Source: Alphaproteobacteria bacterium (GTDB taxonomy: Bacteria > Pseudomonadota > Alphaproteobacteria > Rickettsiales > JABSSG01). Taken from it: a stretch of 12,826 nucleotides of DNA. How positions within the stretch are numbered: position 1 is the stretch's first letter; every line of letters starts with the position of its first letter. The notes below the pieces were generated by a model, which was given only the letters and a program-made list of their open reading frames with translations, ran no database searches and was not told where the DNA came from. The DNA lies in contig JAHZKS010000117.1 of assembly GCA_022600235.1 (NCBI GenBank), positions 1 to 12,826 on the forward strand. The letters run 5' to 3'. Shown here piece after piece: positions 1 through 6,351 of this stretch. The translations under genes were made by a program, and so were the position numbers.

Positions 1-386
1 ATCTCTATAGTTCCTTTTACTAGCTTTGTAATTTTTCGTATTTCGTTGCTTGTTCCTAAGGAGTATATTTTTGTTAATTGCATTTTTTTTACTTTCCCAT
101 CAGAATAACCAAGAAACTGCTTTTCTACCTTATAATCAAGCCAGTCTTTGAATCTGAACCCTATTCCTTTACCTTTCACAACTCGAAAAAAATTTATCAC
201 CTCATCTAGTTGATTCTGAGTTTTAATACCACTAGCAATATTATATTTATTACGCCCATATGGTGTACGTATGTTTCTATATTCTGTCCCTGAATGAGTT
301 TCTACAATTTCAGTATCAAAACAAGGACCTCCCGATACACCGTATGATATATCTGTAGGGAATCTATTTTCTAAAAACGGAATCAT
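1..386 (-). CDS. GTA/phage distal tail protein, DUF2460 family (RcGTA g12-like), 3' part missing
   Basis: This is the N-terminal part (128 residues seen) of a DUF2460/TIGR02217 protein; the gene runs off the left edge, and family members are usually around 200 residues. In RcGTA the homologue g12 forms the distal tail ring that joins the tail tube to the baseplate hub. What shows it: the N-terminal signature RFPTDISYGVSGGPCFDTEI (residues 8-27), HSGTEYRN (31-38), YNIASGIKT (48-56), then FFRVVKGKGIGFRFKDWLDY (66-85), which is the family's 'FF..+.G...GFRFKD.LDY' block. The ATG at 386 has a modest AGG 5 nt upstream. It follows the stopper gene by 11 bp and is surely cotranscribed with it. In RcGTA, g8-g11 lie between these two genes; here they are missing. 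Family assignment is strong; production of functional particles is not shown. Confidence 0.88.
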   Translation of the reverse strand, partial: MIPFLENRFPTDISYGVSGGPCFDTEIVETHSGTEYRNIRTPYGRNKYNIASGIKTQNQLDEVINFFRVVKGKGIGFRFKDWLDYKVEKQFLGYSDGKVKKMQLTKIYSLGTSNEIRKITKLVKGTIE

Positions 387-397
387 ATTTTACCTGC

Positions 398-730
398 TTA
401 TATTATTTCTTTAGCAATCACTTCTAAAAATCTCTTATTAGAAGATTCAATTACTTTAATCACTTCAAAAGATCTGCTCTTATGTTTAATACGCATTTTA
501 TTAGTAATACCTTCTCTGTACCTTATGGTGAATTCATAAAAATTTACACTTTGAATTTGCTTTGAAACAGCAACCTCATTACCTAGTTGTTTTTTATTAT
601 ATAAAGGCAAAAACCTTGCCCAAATTACATATTTTGAGAACCATTCTTTCTTATAGCCTCCCATGCTGTCTGGCCTTGATTCTTGTTCTTCAATTATTAT
701 TAGTTCATTTAAATTTATTGATCCTAACAT
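398..730 (-). CDS. Head-tail stopper / head-tail joining protein (RcGTA g7-like)
   Basis: A 110-residue protein of the phage head-tail joining family (PF05521, SPP1 gp16-like), of the usual length. It would form the stopper ring below the adaptor in the neck, closing the filled head. Visible family features are a short N-terminal segment ending in an Asp/Gly-Gly turn (D21 to GG24-25), the VIWARFLPL strand (35-43) matching the 'vWA.v.p' motif, FTIRYREGI (67-75), and the C-terminal MRIKHKSRSFEVIKV (79-93) matching 'MRi......f.I..v'. The ATG at 730 is preceded by a G-rich Shine-Dalgarno (GGGGGGAG, 734-741), unusually strong for this AT-rich DNA. It lies 20 bp after the adaptor stop codon and 11 bp before the distal tail gene. 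Confidence 0.87.
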   Translation of the reverse strand: MLGSINLNELIIIEEQESRPDSMGGYKKEWFSKYVIWARFLPLYNKKQLGNEVAVSKQIQSVNFYEFTIRYREGITNKMRIKHKSRSFEVIKVIESSNKRFLEVIAKEII

Positions 731-750
731 TTTCTCCCCCCTTAATTTAT

Positions 751-1293
751 TTATAAGTGCCTTTTGCGATATGGCTGATATAGATTTAAGCTTGACTGAG
801 GAATAGCATCTCCTAGGTCTCCTCTGTCATAAATAGAGGCTATATGGATTAGCATCCCCGTTTTGATTGGCGCCGGCACAAGGTTTACACTTTCATAACC
901 AACTATATAATTAATCTCTACTTGGTTATATAAGCTCGCCAATTTTGAGATTGAGATAGTCTTTAAATAATCATAGTAATATTCATCTGAAGAAAGATTA
1001 ATCTTATTATTATCTAGATCTATGATTGATATATTTTCTATTAGAAGAACTGGATAATGCATAAGACGCAAAACTTGCAGATTCTGTCCAAAATTCTTTT
1101 GTTTGAATTTTTTCTTAACAAGATGAGAACTAAGAAATTTTTCGGCATATTCTCTTGAAGCCCTTATTATGTCTCTAATAAATTTATCCTGCTCTACAAA
1201 ATCAATTTTTAAGTAAGATTTTGCTTCTTCAAGAGATATTATCTCTTCAACTTTATTAGGTAAAACTTGCTTTATCTTTATAGAATTTTCCAT
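751..1293 (-). CDS. Head-tail adaptor/connector protein, phiE125 gp8-like (RcGTA g6-like)
   Basis: A 180-residue connector of the HK97 gp6 / phiE125 gp8 group. In RcGTA the homologue g6 is the adaptor ring docked under the portal. Evidence is the N-terminal SLEEAKSYLKID (20-31), which matches 's..eaK.hLrvd', the helix IRASREYAEKFL (43-54), a beta-rich middle with HYPVLLIENISIID (79-92), and the C-terminal strand-helix INYIVGYE...PAPIKTGMLIHIASIY with DRGD (127-159). It ends in LYQPYRK (171-177), the family's usual 'l..pYR' end. Residues 61-125 are more Lys/Asn/Ile-rich than in free-living relatives, in keeping with an AT-rich genome. The start at 1293 lies 9 bp after the stop of the 63-aa gene and has only a weak AGG. 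Operon context (stopper follows directly) supports the call. Confidence 0.87.
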   Translation of the reverse strand: MENSIKIKQVLPNKVEEIISLEEAKSYLKIDFVEQDKFIRDIIRASREYAEKFLSSHLVKKKFKQKNFGQNLQVLRLMHYPVLLIENISIIDLDNNKINLSSDEYYYDYLKTISISKLASLYNQVEINYIVGYESVNLVPAPIKTGMLIHIASIYDRGDLGDAIPQSSLNLYQPYRKRHL

Positions 1294-1302
1294 ATAAGCA
1301 AC

Positions 1303-1494
1303 CTATATTTTGATTAAAGTAATAACTGCGCTTCCCCAAAATGCTACCATAGCACCAAGCTTGATTATCAAGCGCATCTCAAGTTTTTCTAATTCTGAAT
1401 GCAGTAATTTTATGTCTAGCTTTGTGGCATATTCTTTGTCGTTAGGCTCTGAAAAATTCATATTAGGCTTGGGCTTTAGCTTTGCTAATACCAT
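1303..1494 (-). CDS. 63-aa coiled-coil protein with C-terminal membrane anchor
   Basis: A small protein with a polar N-terminus (1-20), a likely coiled coil (about 22-44: ATKLDIKLLHSELEKLEMRL) and one C-terminal transmembrane helix (about 45-62, GAMVAFWGSAVITLIKI) with a single Lys near the end. The layout resembles the C-terminal part of DUF1640/CCDC90-like small proteins common in alphaproteobacteria, where a 'TK.di..l..el..le.R' coil precedes a membrane helix. It has one of the best Shine-Dalgarno sequences in the window (AAGGAGG, 1500-1506, 5 nt from the ATG), so it is very probably translated. It sits between the tail chaperone and the adaptor, 9 bp before the latter. I know of no counterpart in the RcGTA cluster. 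A membrane role in particle release or as a holin-like protein is only a guess. Confidence 0.75.
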   Translation of the reverse strand: MVLAKLKPKPNMNFSEPNDKEYATKLDIKLLHSELEKLEMRLIIKLGAMVAFWGSAVITLIKI

Positions 1495-1499
1495 AACTT

Positions 1500-1506
1500 C
1501 CTCCTT
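1500..1506 (-). promoter_or_regulatory. Strong Shine-Dalgarno of the 63-aa membrane protein
   Basis: AAGGAGG on the minus strand, 5 nt before the ATG at 1494. It fixes the start of this very small gene and is stronger than the sites of its structural neighbours. Confidence 0.7.
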
Positions 1507-1526
1507 TGATTGATAAATAGATTGAA

Positions 1527-1712
1527 TTAAGAAAATTTTCTTATTAAATATTCTAGATCTTTCTTCGTAACTAATTCTGTAGTAACACTAGATTCTTTGG
1601 ATAATGCTAATATCTCTAATATAGTCATGTCCCAAAAATCTTTAGGTTTTATTTTGAGCACAAAATGACAATAGCGCATAATTGAGCACCAATTATGTTG
1701 TTCATTTTTCAT
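1527..1712 (-). CDS. Small phage tail assembly chaperone (TIGR02216/Phage_TAC_6, RcGTA g10.1-like)
   Basis: A 61-residue protein matching the small tail-chaperone family found in RcGTA-like clusters. The key block is NWCSIMRYCHFVLKIKPKDF (7-26) followed by WDMTILEILAL (27-37). This equals the family pattern 'W..lm..a...LgL.P.eFW.lTp.El', with the FW-x-x-T (26-30) core intact. The family is about 60-70 residues, so it is full length. Such chaperones are thought to bind the tape measure protein during tail assembly. In RcGTA the gene stands just before the tape measure gene; here no tape measure follows and the gene has moved ahead of the adaptor. It starts 18 bp after the stop of the 1173-aa gene, without a clear Shine-Dalgarno. 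Confidence 0.78.
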   Translation of the reverse strand: MKNEQHNWCSIMRYCHFVLKIKPKDFWDMTILEILALSKESSVTTELVTKKDLEYLIRKFS

Positions 1713-1730
1713 AGTAAAATTGTTTATTTA

Positions 1731-4700
1731 TTATCCAGAATGAATACCAGCCAAGTGAAAAGCAGAATGCATTCCACCAGCTAATGAAGGCGCTTTTAAA
1801 TGCAGTGGAGCATGGTGATGGCTATGGAACGACGGCATAGCAACCATGGGCGCATGGTGAAGTTGTGAAGATGGTAGAGGCATATGCTTGCCATGAATAG
1901 GCGCCAGAAGCACTGTGGACTCATTCATTTCTACATCGCGTCTATCTTCTAACCATCCGGATCTTGTTACATCATCATCTCTAGTAAAATGCTCATATGT
2001 TTTTGGATGAATGGAAAGTGTTTCACTTACACCATCTTCTGGCATTGCAAGATCTATTAGTTTGTTTTTCTCTTGTTTTTTATGTTTCTTACCACGCCAT
2101 TCCTCCTCTTCATCATAATCGTCATATTCCTGCTCATCTTCTTTTCCTATAATTCTAGCAGTAACTCTGTTTTCTTGATCTGCCTCTTCGTCTACAGATG
2201 TTTCTTTTTCTGGATCATCAAATGATATGGCAAACCCAGATAATAAATCTAATATTTCTGGAGTGCCATCTTCAAACTTATCCGAAAAGTTTGCTTCTAA
2301 GGGAGGAAAAAGAGACCAAAATTGATTAGCGCTGCTATTTGAAGAGCTGCCACTATTTGTTGAACCAGCCTCACTACTTTCATCATCTGCATCATCATCA
2401 TAGTCGTCATCTGCATCATCATAGTCGTTATCATCAAGAACTTCATCAATATCAATAGTTACCATACCATTTGCAGCTGGTGCGGCGGCGGCAGCTGATT
2501 GCGCTCTATCCTCAGAACCAAGTGCATTGTTTAATAAACTGCCAATACCTGTTGCAGCAGAGGCATAGTCTAACAACCCACCAAAACTTCGCGCTAAAAC
2601 ACCACGATGCCCCTCTTCTAAATTAGCATCTTGATCATTAGGCGCTGTTTCTTCTGATTCTGAAGAATTCGTAGAATTATTAGATTCACTTGAACCTAAT
2701 GGGCTTATATCAACAACAGTTTGAGTTGGCTGATGCACGGTAGATGTACGTATTTCTTGTCTACCATCAGGGTGTATTACTAGAAACCCTTGAGATTGCT
2801 CTGGATGATGAACTTCTTGTAAACCTCCTGGATAAATTTCTCTTCTAAAACCACCTGAGTGAATAACCGTTAACCTACCTGGAATTTGATGGTTCATCCT
2901 TACCTCGAGGACATCATTCTGAACTATGTTTCCACTTGCATCTCCTAATCTATAATGCCCTACTCCATCTTCTAATCTAGTTGGAATAAGGGAAAAGCCC
3001 TCAAAAGGGCTCTCATCGTCTTCTGCATCTGCATTATTTGCTGCGGCTGCTGCTGCAGCAGCTGCAGCCGACAGCCGAGTTCCCCTTCTAGAAAAAAACC
3101 TTCTTGCTCTTTGAGCCATCGAAGGGCGTGGTAGGTTTATATTAGAAATCTGATTTGCAGGCCCACCTCTCTCACGCTCTTGTCGTACACGCGATCTTCT
3201 CCTTCTTCTTTCCCTTTCTTGAAGATCTGCTTGAAGAGTAGCTCTTCTTGCATTAGCTTCTGCTTCTGCACGCAACTCAGCTCCTGTATGCCCCTCACTA
3301 TGACCACAAAGAACCATACATTTATCGCTTTTCTTAAGACATGGCAATCCCGTTAAACAAGCATTATCTATATGCGCGATGTATCTATAAATGATTGCAG
3401 ACATCACACCTATAAAAGCTAAACCTCCTATTATAACACTAGGTGCAAGAGTTTCTGTTGAGACTTCTAAGAATTCTTTTATCAAAAAATAGCCAACAAC
3501 TAAAGCTATTAAAAAAGGTAATATATATATTAAAGTTCTAAGAAGTCTATTTACAGGACTTCTATCTGCTACGTAGTTTATTACATTTTCTGGAGCAATA
3601 TCACGGTCTCTAACCGCTTCTGCTGCGATACGCCATTGCATAGCAGCAGCAACAGTAGCAGGACCAATCACTCCGGCTATAATATTTCTTGCCCTATCTG
3701 GTAAAATTCTAATAATTAATGCTAAAGGAAAAAATTTTATTACATTTCCTGTCCTGTTAATCATCACTGCAAAATCTGCAAGACGATCACCAAATCTGGT
3801 TGCTAAATGCAAGTTTCTTACCAATACCTCAGCTATAGCATCTGGATCTGAAACACCTCTATTATCAAAATCATCCATAATTAATGCAACTCTTGCTCTC
3901 TCCATCAGATAGAGATAAAGTCTCATTGCCGTTCTAACCACAGCAAAAGATAATCCAGTAGCAGCAGAAATTTCAGCCATATCAAAATTAGAATAAGTTG
4001 CTCCTAAAGTAATTAAAGCAACAAATAAAGAAAGGTAGTCAATTCCTCTATCCTGCAATTGTCTTCTCAAAACTGCTTCTGCAGGTCTGCTTGGAGGAGG
4101 ATATTTAGATTTTGAAGCACGCCTTAACCAGTTTTTAATAATTTCTAATAAAAACTTATTCTCTATACTAAGCCCTATCTGTCTAAAAATATCTTTTACT
4201 CTTATTAATTTATCATTAGATAAACTTGATAAATAACGAGCAAGCATATTATTTATAATGCGGTTACTAGTTAACAGCGCTACTGTAAAAGTAAGTGCAC
4301 CACCACCAGCAAAAAAAACTGTTACTAACGCTGCCCCACCACTAACACACCATGAGACTACTTGTGCACCAGTAGCAACCCCTCTGCTTGTTGAATGCAT
4401 AACATCCTGACTACTTCCTCTAGTAAGCAAAGGAGGCCTATCAGGGTTTCTTCTTCCGATAAAGATACGCTCTCTAGTGATGTGCACAATAAACCCAGAA
4501 GCCATCAGCATAGCGATAACTGCTTGATAGCTCATTCCGTTAGATAAGTAAAAGAAAGCTAATGTAATTGCTGAGCCTATAGATAGAGACTCAGCAATTC
4601 TTGTTGGACTAAAATGGGATGCAACTCTCCTTACAACAGCTAAACCCCTATTAGTTTCCGTAGGTGCAGGAGGTGCAGGAGGCGCGGGGCGCGCGGGAGG

Positions 4701-5252
4701 TGCAGGAGGCTCTTGAGGAGGTCGCGCAAATCTAGTAGACCTACCTGCCAATGGAACTTGAGGAGGCTGAGATGCACTAGAATCTTCTCCATCTTCATCA
4801 CCATCATTATTATGGTCACCACCACCTGATCCTGAAGTATGTTGTGCAACTGGTGGAAGAATGCTCTCAGGCACAGAAGTTGATGAATCATCACCACCCT
4901 CTTCTTCACCTTCTTCGTCTTCATCGCCTTCACTCCCTCCAGTTTCTTCTTCTTGATTATTATTAGAAAAATCTGTTGCAGCTGCAGCCGCGGCGGCAGG
5001 TGCCGCTGCCTCTGGTGTGGAAGTTCTTGCAGGTATAGTAGTGATTGGAAATTTTAATGAATCTATGTCTTCCTCCTCCTCATCATCATCGTTATCACCG
5101 TCATCATCTCCATCATCACCAGCATATATCATAGATTGATGCTGTGATTCATCTCTTGCTTTTTTTAACTTCTTTGGTGATGCTTTTAAATTAGATTCAT
5201 CCCAAGCTGAATTATTAGCTCTATCATCTTGATCACTATCTTCTGGATCCAT
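1731..5252 (-). CDS. Large multi-pass membrane protein with acidic, poly-Ala and His-rich low-complexity regions, function unknown
   Basis: A 1173-residue protein I do not recognise. Order of parts: an acidic disordered N-terminus (1-200) with a Lys-rich patch (26-32), D/E tracts (46-62, 101-122), an Ala run (82-92) and a Pro/Ala repeat (178-199); a hydrophobic core (about 224-625) with some six to eight membrane segments (near 224-258, 296-328, 405-421, 505-540, 573-594, 604-624); a Cys/His cluster (C632, C638, C645, C649, H651, H655); a basic Arg-rich segment (660-727); ten alanines (729-738); a small beta-rich region with two similar strands (LTVIHSGGFRREI 794-806, FLVIHPDGRQEI 823-834); a very acidic stretch (about 932-960); a Lys-rich patch (1054-1064); and a His-rich tail (1119-1172). 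The start at 5252 has little Shine-Dalgarno. It ends 18 bp before the tail chaperone. No phage structural family fits; a surface or secreted host-interaction protein is plausible but unproven. Confidence 0.85.
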   Translation of the reverse strand: MDPEDSDQDDRANNSAWDESNLKASPKKLKKARDESQHQSMIYAGDDGDDDGDNDDDEEEEDIDSLKFPITTIPARTSTPEAAAPAAAAAAATDFSNNNQEEETGGSEGDEDEEGEEEGGDDSSTSVPESILPPVAQHTSGSGGGDHNNDGDEDGEDSSASQPPQVPLAGRSTRFARPPQEPPAPPARPAPPAPPAPTETNRGLAVVRRVASHFSPTRIAESLSIGSAITLAFFYLSNGMSYQAVIAMLMASGFIVHITRERIFIGRRNPDRPPLLTRGSSQDVMHSTSRGVATGAQVVSWCVSGGAALVTVFFAGGGALTFTVALLTSNRIINNMLARYLSSLSNDKLIRVKDIFRQIGLSIENKFLLEIIKNWLRRASKSKYPPPSRPAEAVLRRQLQDRGIDYLSLFVALITLGATYSNFDMAEISAATGLSFAVVRTAMRLYLYLMERARVALIMDDFDNRGVSDPDAIAEVLVRNLHLATRFGDRLADFAVMINRTGNVIKFFPLALIIRILPDRARNIIAGVIGPATVAAAMQWRIAAEAVRDRDIAPENVINYVADRSPVNRLLRTLIYILPFLIALVVGYFLIKEFLEVSTETLAPSVIIGGLAFIGVMSAIIYRYIAHIDNACLTGLPCLKKSDKCMVLCGHSEGHTGAELRAEAEANARRATLQADLQERERRRRRSRVRQERERGGPANQISNINLPRPSMAQRARRFFSRRGTRLSAAAAAAAAAANNADAEDDESPFEGFSLIPTRLEDGVGHYRLGDASGNIVQNDVLEVRMNHQIPGRLTVIHSGGFRREIYPGGLQEVHHPEQSQGFLVIHPDGRQEIRTSTVHQPTQTVVDISPLGSSESNNSTNSSESEETAPNDQDANLEEGHRGVLARSFGGLLDYASAATGIGSLLNNALGSEDRAQSAAAAAPAANGMVTIDIDEVLDDNDYDDADDDYDDDADDESSEAGSTNSGSSSNSSANQFWSLFPPLEANFSDKFEDGTPEILDLLSGFAISFDDPEKETSVDEEADQENRVTARIIGKEDEQEYDDYDEEEEWRGKKHKKQEKNKLIDLAMPEDGVSETLSIHPKTYEHFTRDDDVTRSGWLEDRRDVEMNESTVLLAPIHGKHMPLPSSQLHHAPMVAMPSFHSHHHAPLHLKAPSLAGGMHSAFHLAGIHSG

Positions 5253-5297
5253 TTTTTAACCAGATTAGCTAAATTATGTTTTAATGGTAAAAATCAA

Positions 5298-5316
5298 TTG
5301 TTAATAGGTTGTTAAT
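5298..5316. promoter_or_regulatory. Candidate operator: direct repeat TTGTTAAT x2 in a divergent promoter region
   Basis: Two exact copies of TTGTTAAT (5298-5305 and 5309-5316) spaced 11 bp apart start to start, about one helical turn, in the 162-bp gap between the divergent 1173-aa and CADD genes. This spacing would let a regulator bind twice on one DNA face. AT-rich DNA yields such repeats by chance, so support is weak. Confidence 0.25.
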
Positions 5317-5348
5317 TTCGAAAATAAAATAATTTTTACAAAAATCCC

Positions 5349-5377
5349 TTGTGTATTTTGTCTCAAATTAATATCAT
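5349..5377 (+). promoter_or_regulatory. Putative sigma-70 promoter of the CADD gene
   Basis: TTGTGT (-35, 5349-5354), a 17-bp spacer and TATCAT (-10, 5372-5377) precede the CADD gene, leaving a leader of about 30 nt before the ATG. The CADD gene is the only plus-strand gene here, so it needs its own promoter. Confidence 0.5.
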
Positions 5378-5402
5378 CTTCTCAGTTTTTTAATTCAACC
5401 AA

Positions 5403-5407
5403 AGGAG
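5403..5407 (+). promoter_or_regulatory. Shine-Dalgarno of the CADD gene
   Basis: AGGAG within AAAGGAGAG, 7 nt upstream of the ATG at 5415. It confirms that start; the encoded N-terminus also aligns with the family start. Confidence 0.75.
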
Positions 5408-5414
5408 AGTTACT

Positions 5415-6101
5415 ATGAATAATTTCGCTGAATTTCTAGCAAAAGAAATAAAACCTTATAATTTACTAAATCACCCATTCTACAAAAGCTGGAATGAAGG
5501 TGTGCTAGAAAAAGAAACAATAAAAGATTATGCAAAGCAATATTACCACCATGTTAAAGCGTTCCCTAGATATATAAGCTCTGCTCACTCAATTTGTGAA
5601 GACATAGAGAAGCGTAAGATTTTACTAGAGAATCTAAATGATGAAGAGAATAATGGCACTGACCACCCTACATTATGGAAAAATTTTGCACTTGGCACTG
5701 GTAATGATGAGAAATCATTAGATGGCTCATCTATTGATTCATACACAAAAAACCTAATAGACACATTTTTCAAGAATTGCAGATCTTCATATGCTGAAGC
5801 TCTTGCATCAATATATACTTATGAGCACCAAGTTCCTGAGATTGCCAGAACAAAAATAGAAGGTCTTGAAAAGCACTATGGGGTGACAGATAAGAAATCT
5901 TTAGAGTTCTTCCATGTGCATGAAAAAGCAGATATTTGGCACAGAGAGCAATGCGAATCACTCCTGGACCAACTTACAGAAGAAGAGCAAAAGAAAGCGC
6001 TCGCTTCTGCCAAAGAAACTGCAAAGGCTTTGTGGGGATTCTTATCTGGAGTAGCTCTAAAGCATGGCATGATCACAAAAGAACCTGAAGCGGTTCAGTA
6101 A
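5415..6101 (+). CDS. CADD-family di-metal oxygenase for para-aminobenzoate (folate) synthesis
   Basis: A 228-residue helical protein of the PqqC/TenA-like fold, CADD type (TIGR04305), normal length. Chlamydia CADD makes para-aminobenzoate for folate by a self-sacrificing route that uses its own tyrosine as ring source and a lysine as amino donor, replacing PabABC; it was first named for binding host death domains. The metal ligands known for CADD are all matched: E77-x6-H84 (DEENNGTDH), E137 (YTYEHQVPE), and H169-x3-D173-x2-H176 (VHEKADIWH). Y23 (HPFYKSWNEG) and K147 (ARTKIEG) sit where the sacrificed Tyr27 and Lys152 of the chlamydial enzyme fall, allowing for a 4-5 residue offset. It is cytosolic, with no signal peptide. 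It has its own promoter and Shine-Dalgarno, with no folate genes beside it. It lies inside the GTA-like cluster and is followed by a repeat block. Confidence 0.92.
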   Translation: MNNFAEFLAKEIKPYNLLNHPFYKSWNEGVLEKETIKDYAKQYYHHVKAFPRYISSAHSICEDIEKRKILLENLNDEENNGTDHPTLWKNFALGTGNDEKSLDGSSIDSYTKNLIDTFFKNCRSSYAEALASIYTYEHQVPEIARTKIEGLEKHYGVTDKKSLEFFHVHEKADIWHREQCESLLDQLTEEEQKKALASAKETAKALWGFLSGVALKHGMITKEPEAVQ

Positions 6102-6104
6102 AAC

Positions 6105-6117
6105 GTATAATTTATAC
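6105..6117. repeat. Short inverted repeat GTATAA-T-TTATAC just after the CADD stop
   Basis: A perfect 6-bp inverted repeat with a one-base centre, 3 bp after the CADD stop codon. It is too AT-rich and too tight to be a convincing terminator by itself, but it adjoins the larger palindromic repeat at 6123. Confidence 0.3.
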
Positions 6118-6122
6118 TTACC

Positions 6123-6200
6123 GTCATTCCGCGCTTGATGCGGAATCTTGAACACATGGAGCTCTAACTGCTTGAGATCCTGAATCAAGTTCAGGATGAC
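6123..6200. repeat. Dispersed palindromic repeat, copy A
   Basis: A 78-bp element starting GTCATTCC and ending GGATGAC, so its ends are imperfect inverted repeats. It contains two smaller palindromes: ATTCCGC/GCGGAAT around GCTTGAT near the left end and CCTGAA/TTCAGG around TCAAG near the right end. A second copy at 7579-7656 has the same orientation with 3 mismatches in 78. GTCATTCC-type palindromic repeats are widespread in Rickettsia and other alphaproteobacteria. Transcribed, it would form a hairpin between the convergent CADD and 372-aa genes and might end both transcripts, though no T-run follows. Confidence 0.85.
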
Positions 6201-6330
6201 GACGCGGGTGAGTCACAGGATGACGGCCGCGGGTGGCTCAGGATGACTGCGTTGGTGTTGAAAGATGACAGCGCGGGCGTGTTCAGGACAATAGTGTGGG
6301 TGAGTCACAGGTGACGGCCGCGGGTTGTCA
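6192..6330. repeat. Six-unit degenerate tandem array (22-24 bp units)
   Basis: Six tandem units begin at 6192, 6216, 6239, 6261, 6284 and 6308, with a loose consensus CAGGATGAC-G-(G)CCGCGGGTG-GTCA. Unit lengths are 24, 23, 22, 23, 24 and 23 bp. The first unit overlaps the right end of the palindromic repeat. The array is clearly more GC-rich than the coding DNA around it. It looks like amplification of the palindrome's edge rather than a CRISPR, since there are no unique spacers. Confidence 0.75.
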
Positions 6331-6351
6331 TAACAGAAAAAGCCTAGGAGA

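Noticed and set aside
3288..3359. True RING or U-box ubiquitin ligase domain
   Set aside because: Only the CGH piece matches; the first Cys pair has the wrong spacing and no later Cys pair follows. Kept only as a Cys/His cluster.
4640..4933. 97-aa minus-strand frame inside the 1173-aa gene
   Set aside because: Out-of-frame shadow with Leu/His-rich nonsense composition; the main frame is open for 3.5 kb. Plus-strand frames at 562-756, 1310-1513, 6528-6722, 10589-10963 and 11943-12344 and minus-strand ones at 5585-6076 and 7694-7885 were dropped for like reasons.
6123..6200. Rho-independent terminator
   Set aside because: Good palindromes are present but no T-run follows on either strand, so I call it a repeat and leave termination open.
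6192..6330. CRISPR-like array
   Set aside because: Units of 22-24 bp follow one another directly with degenerate sequence throughout; there are no unique spacers and no cas genes.
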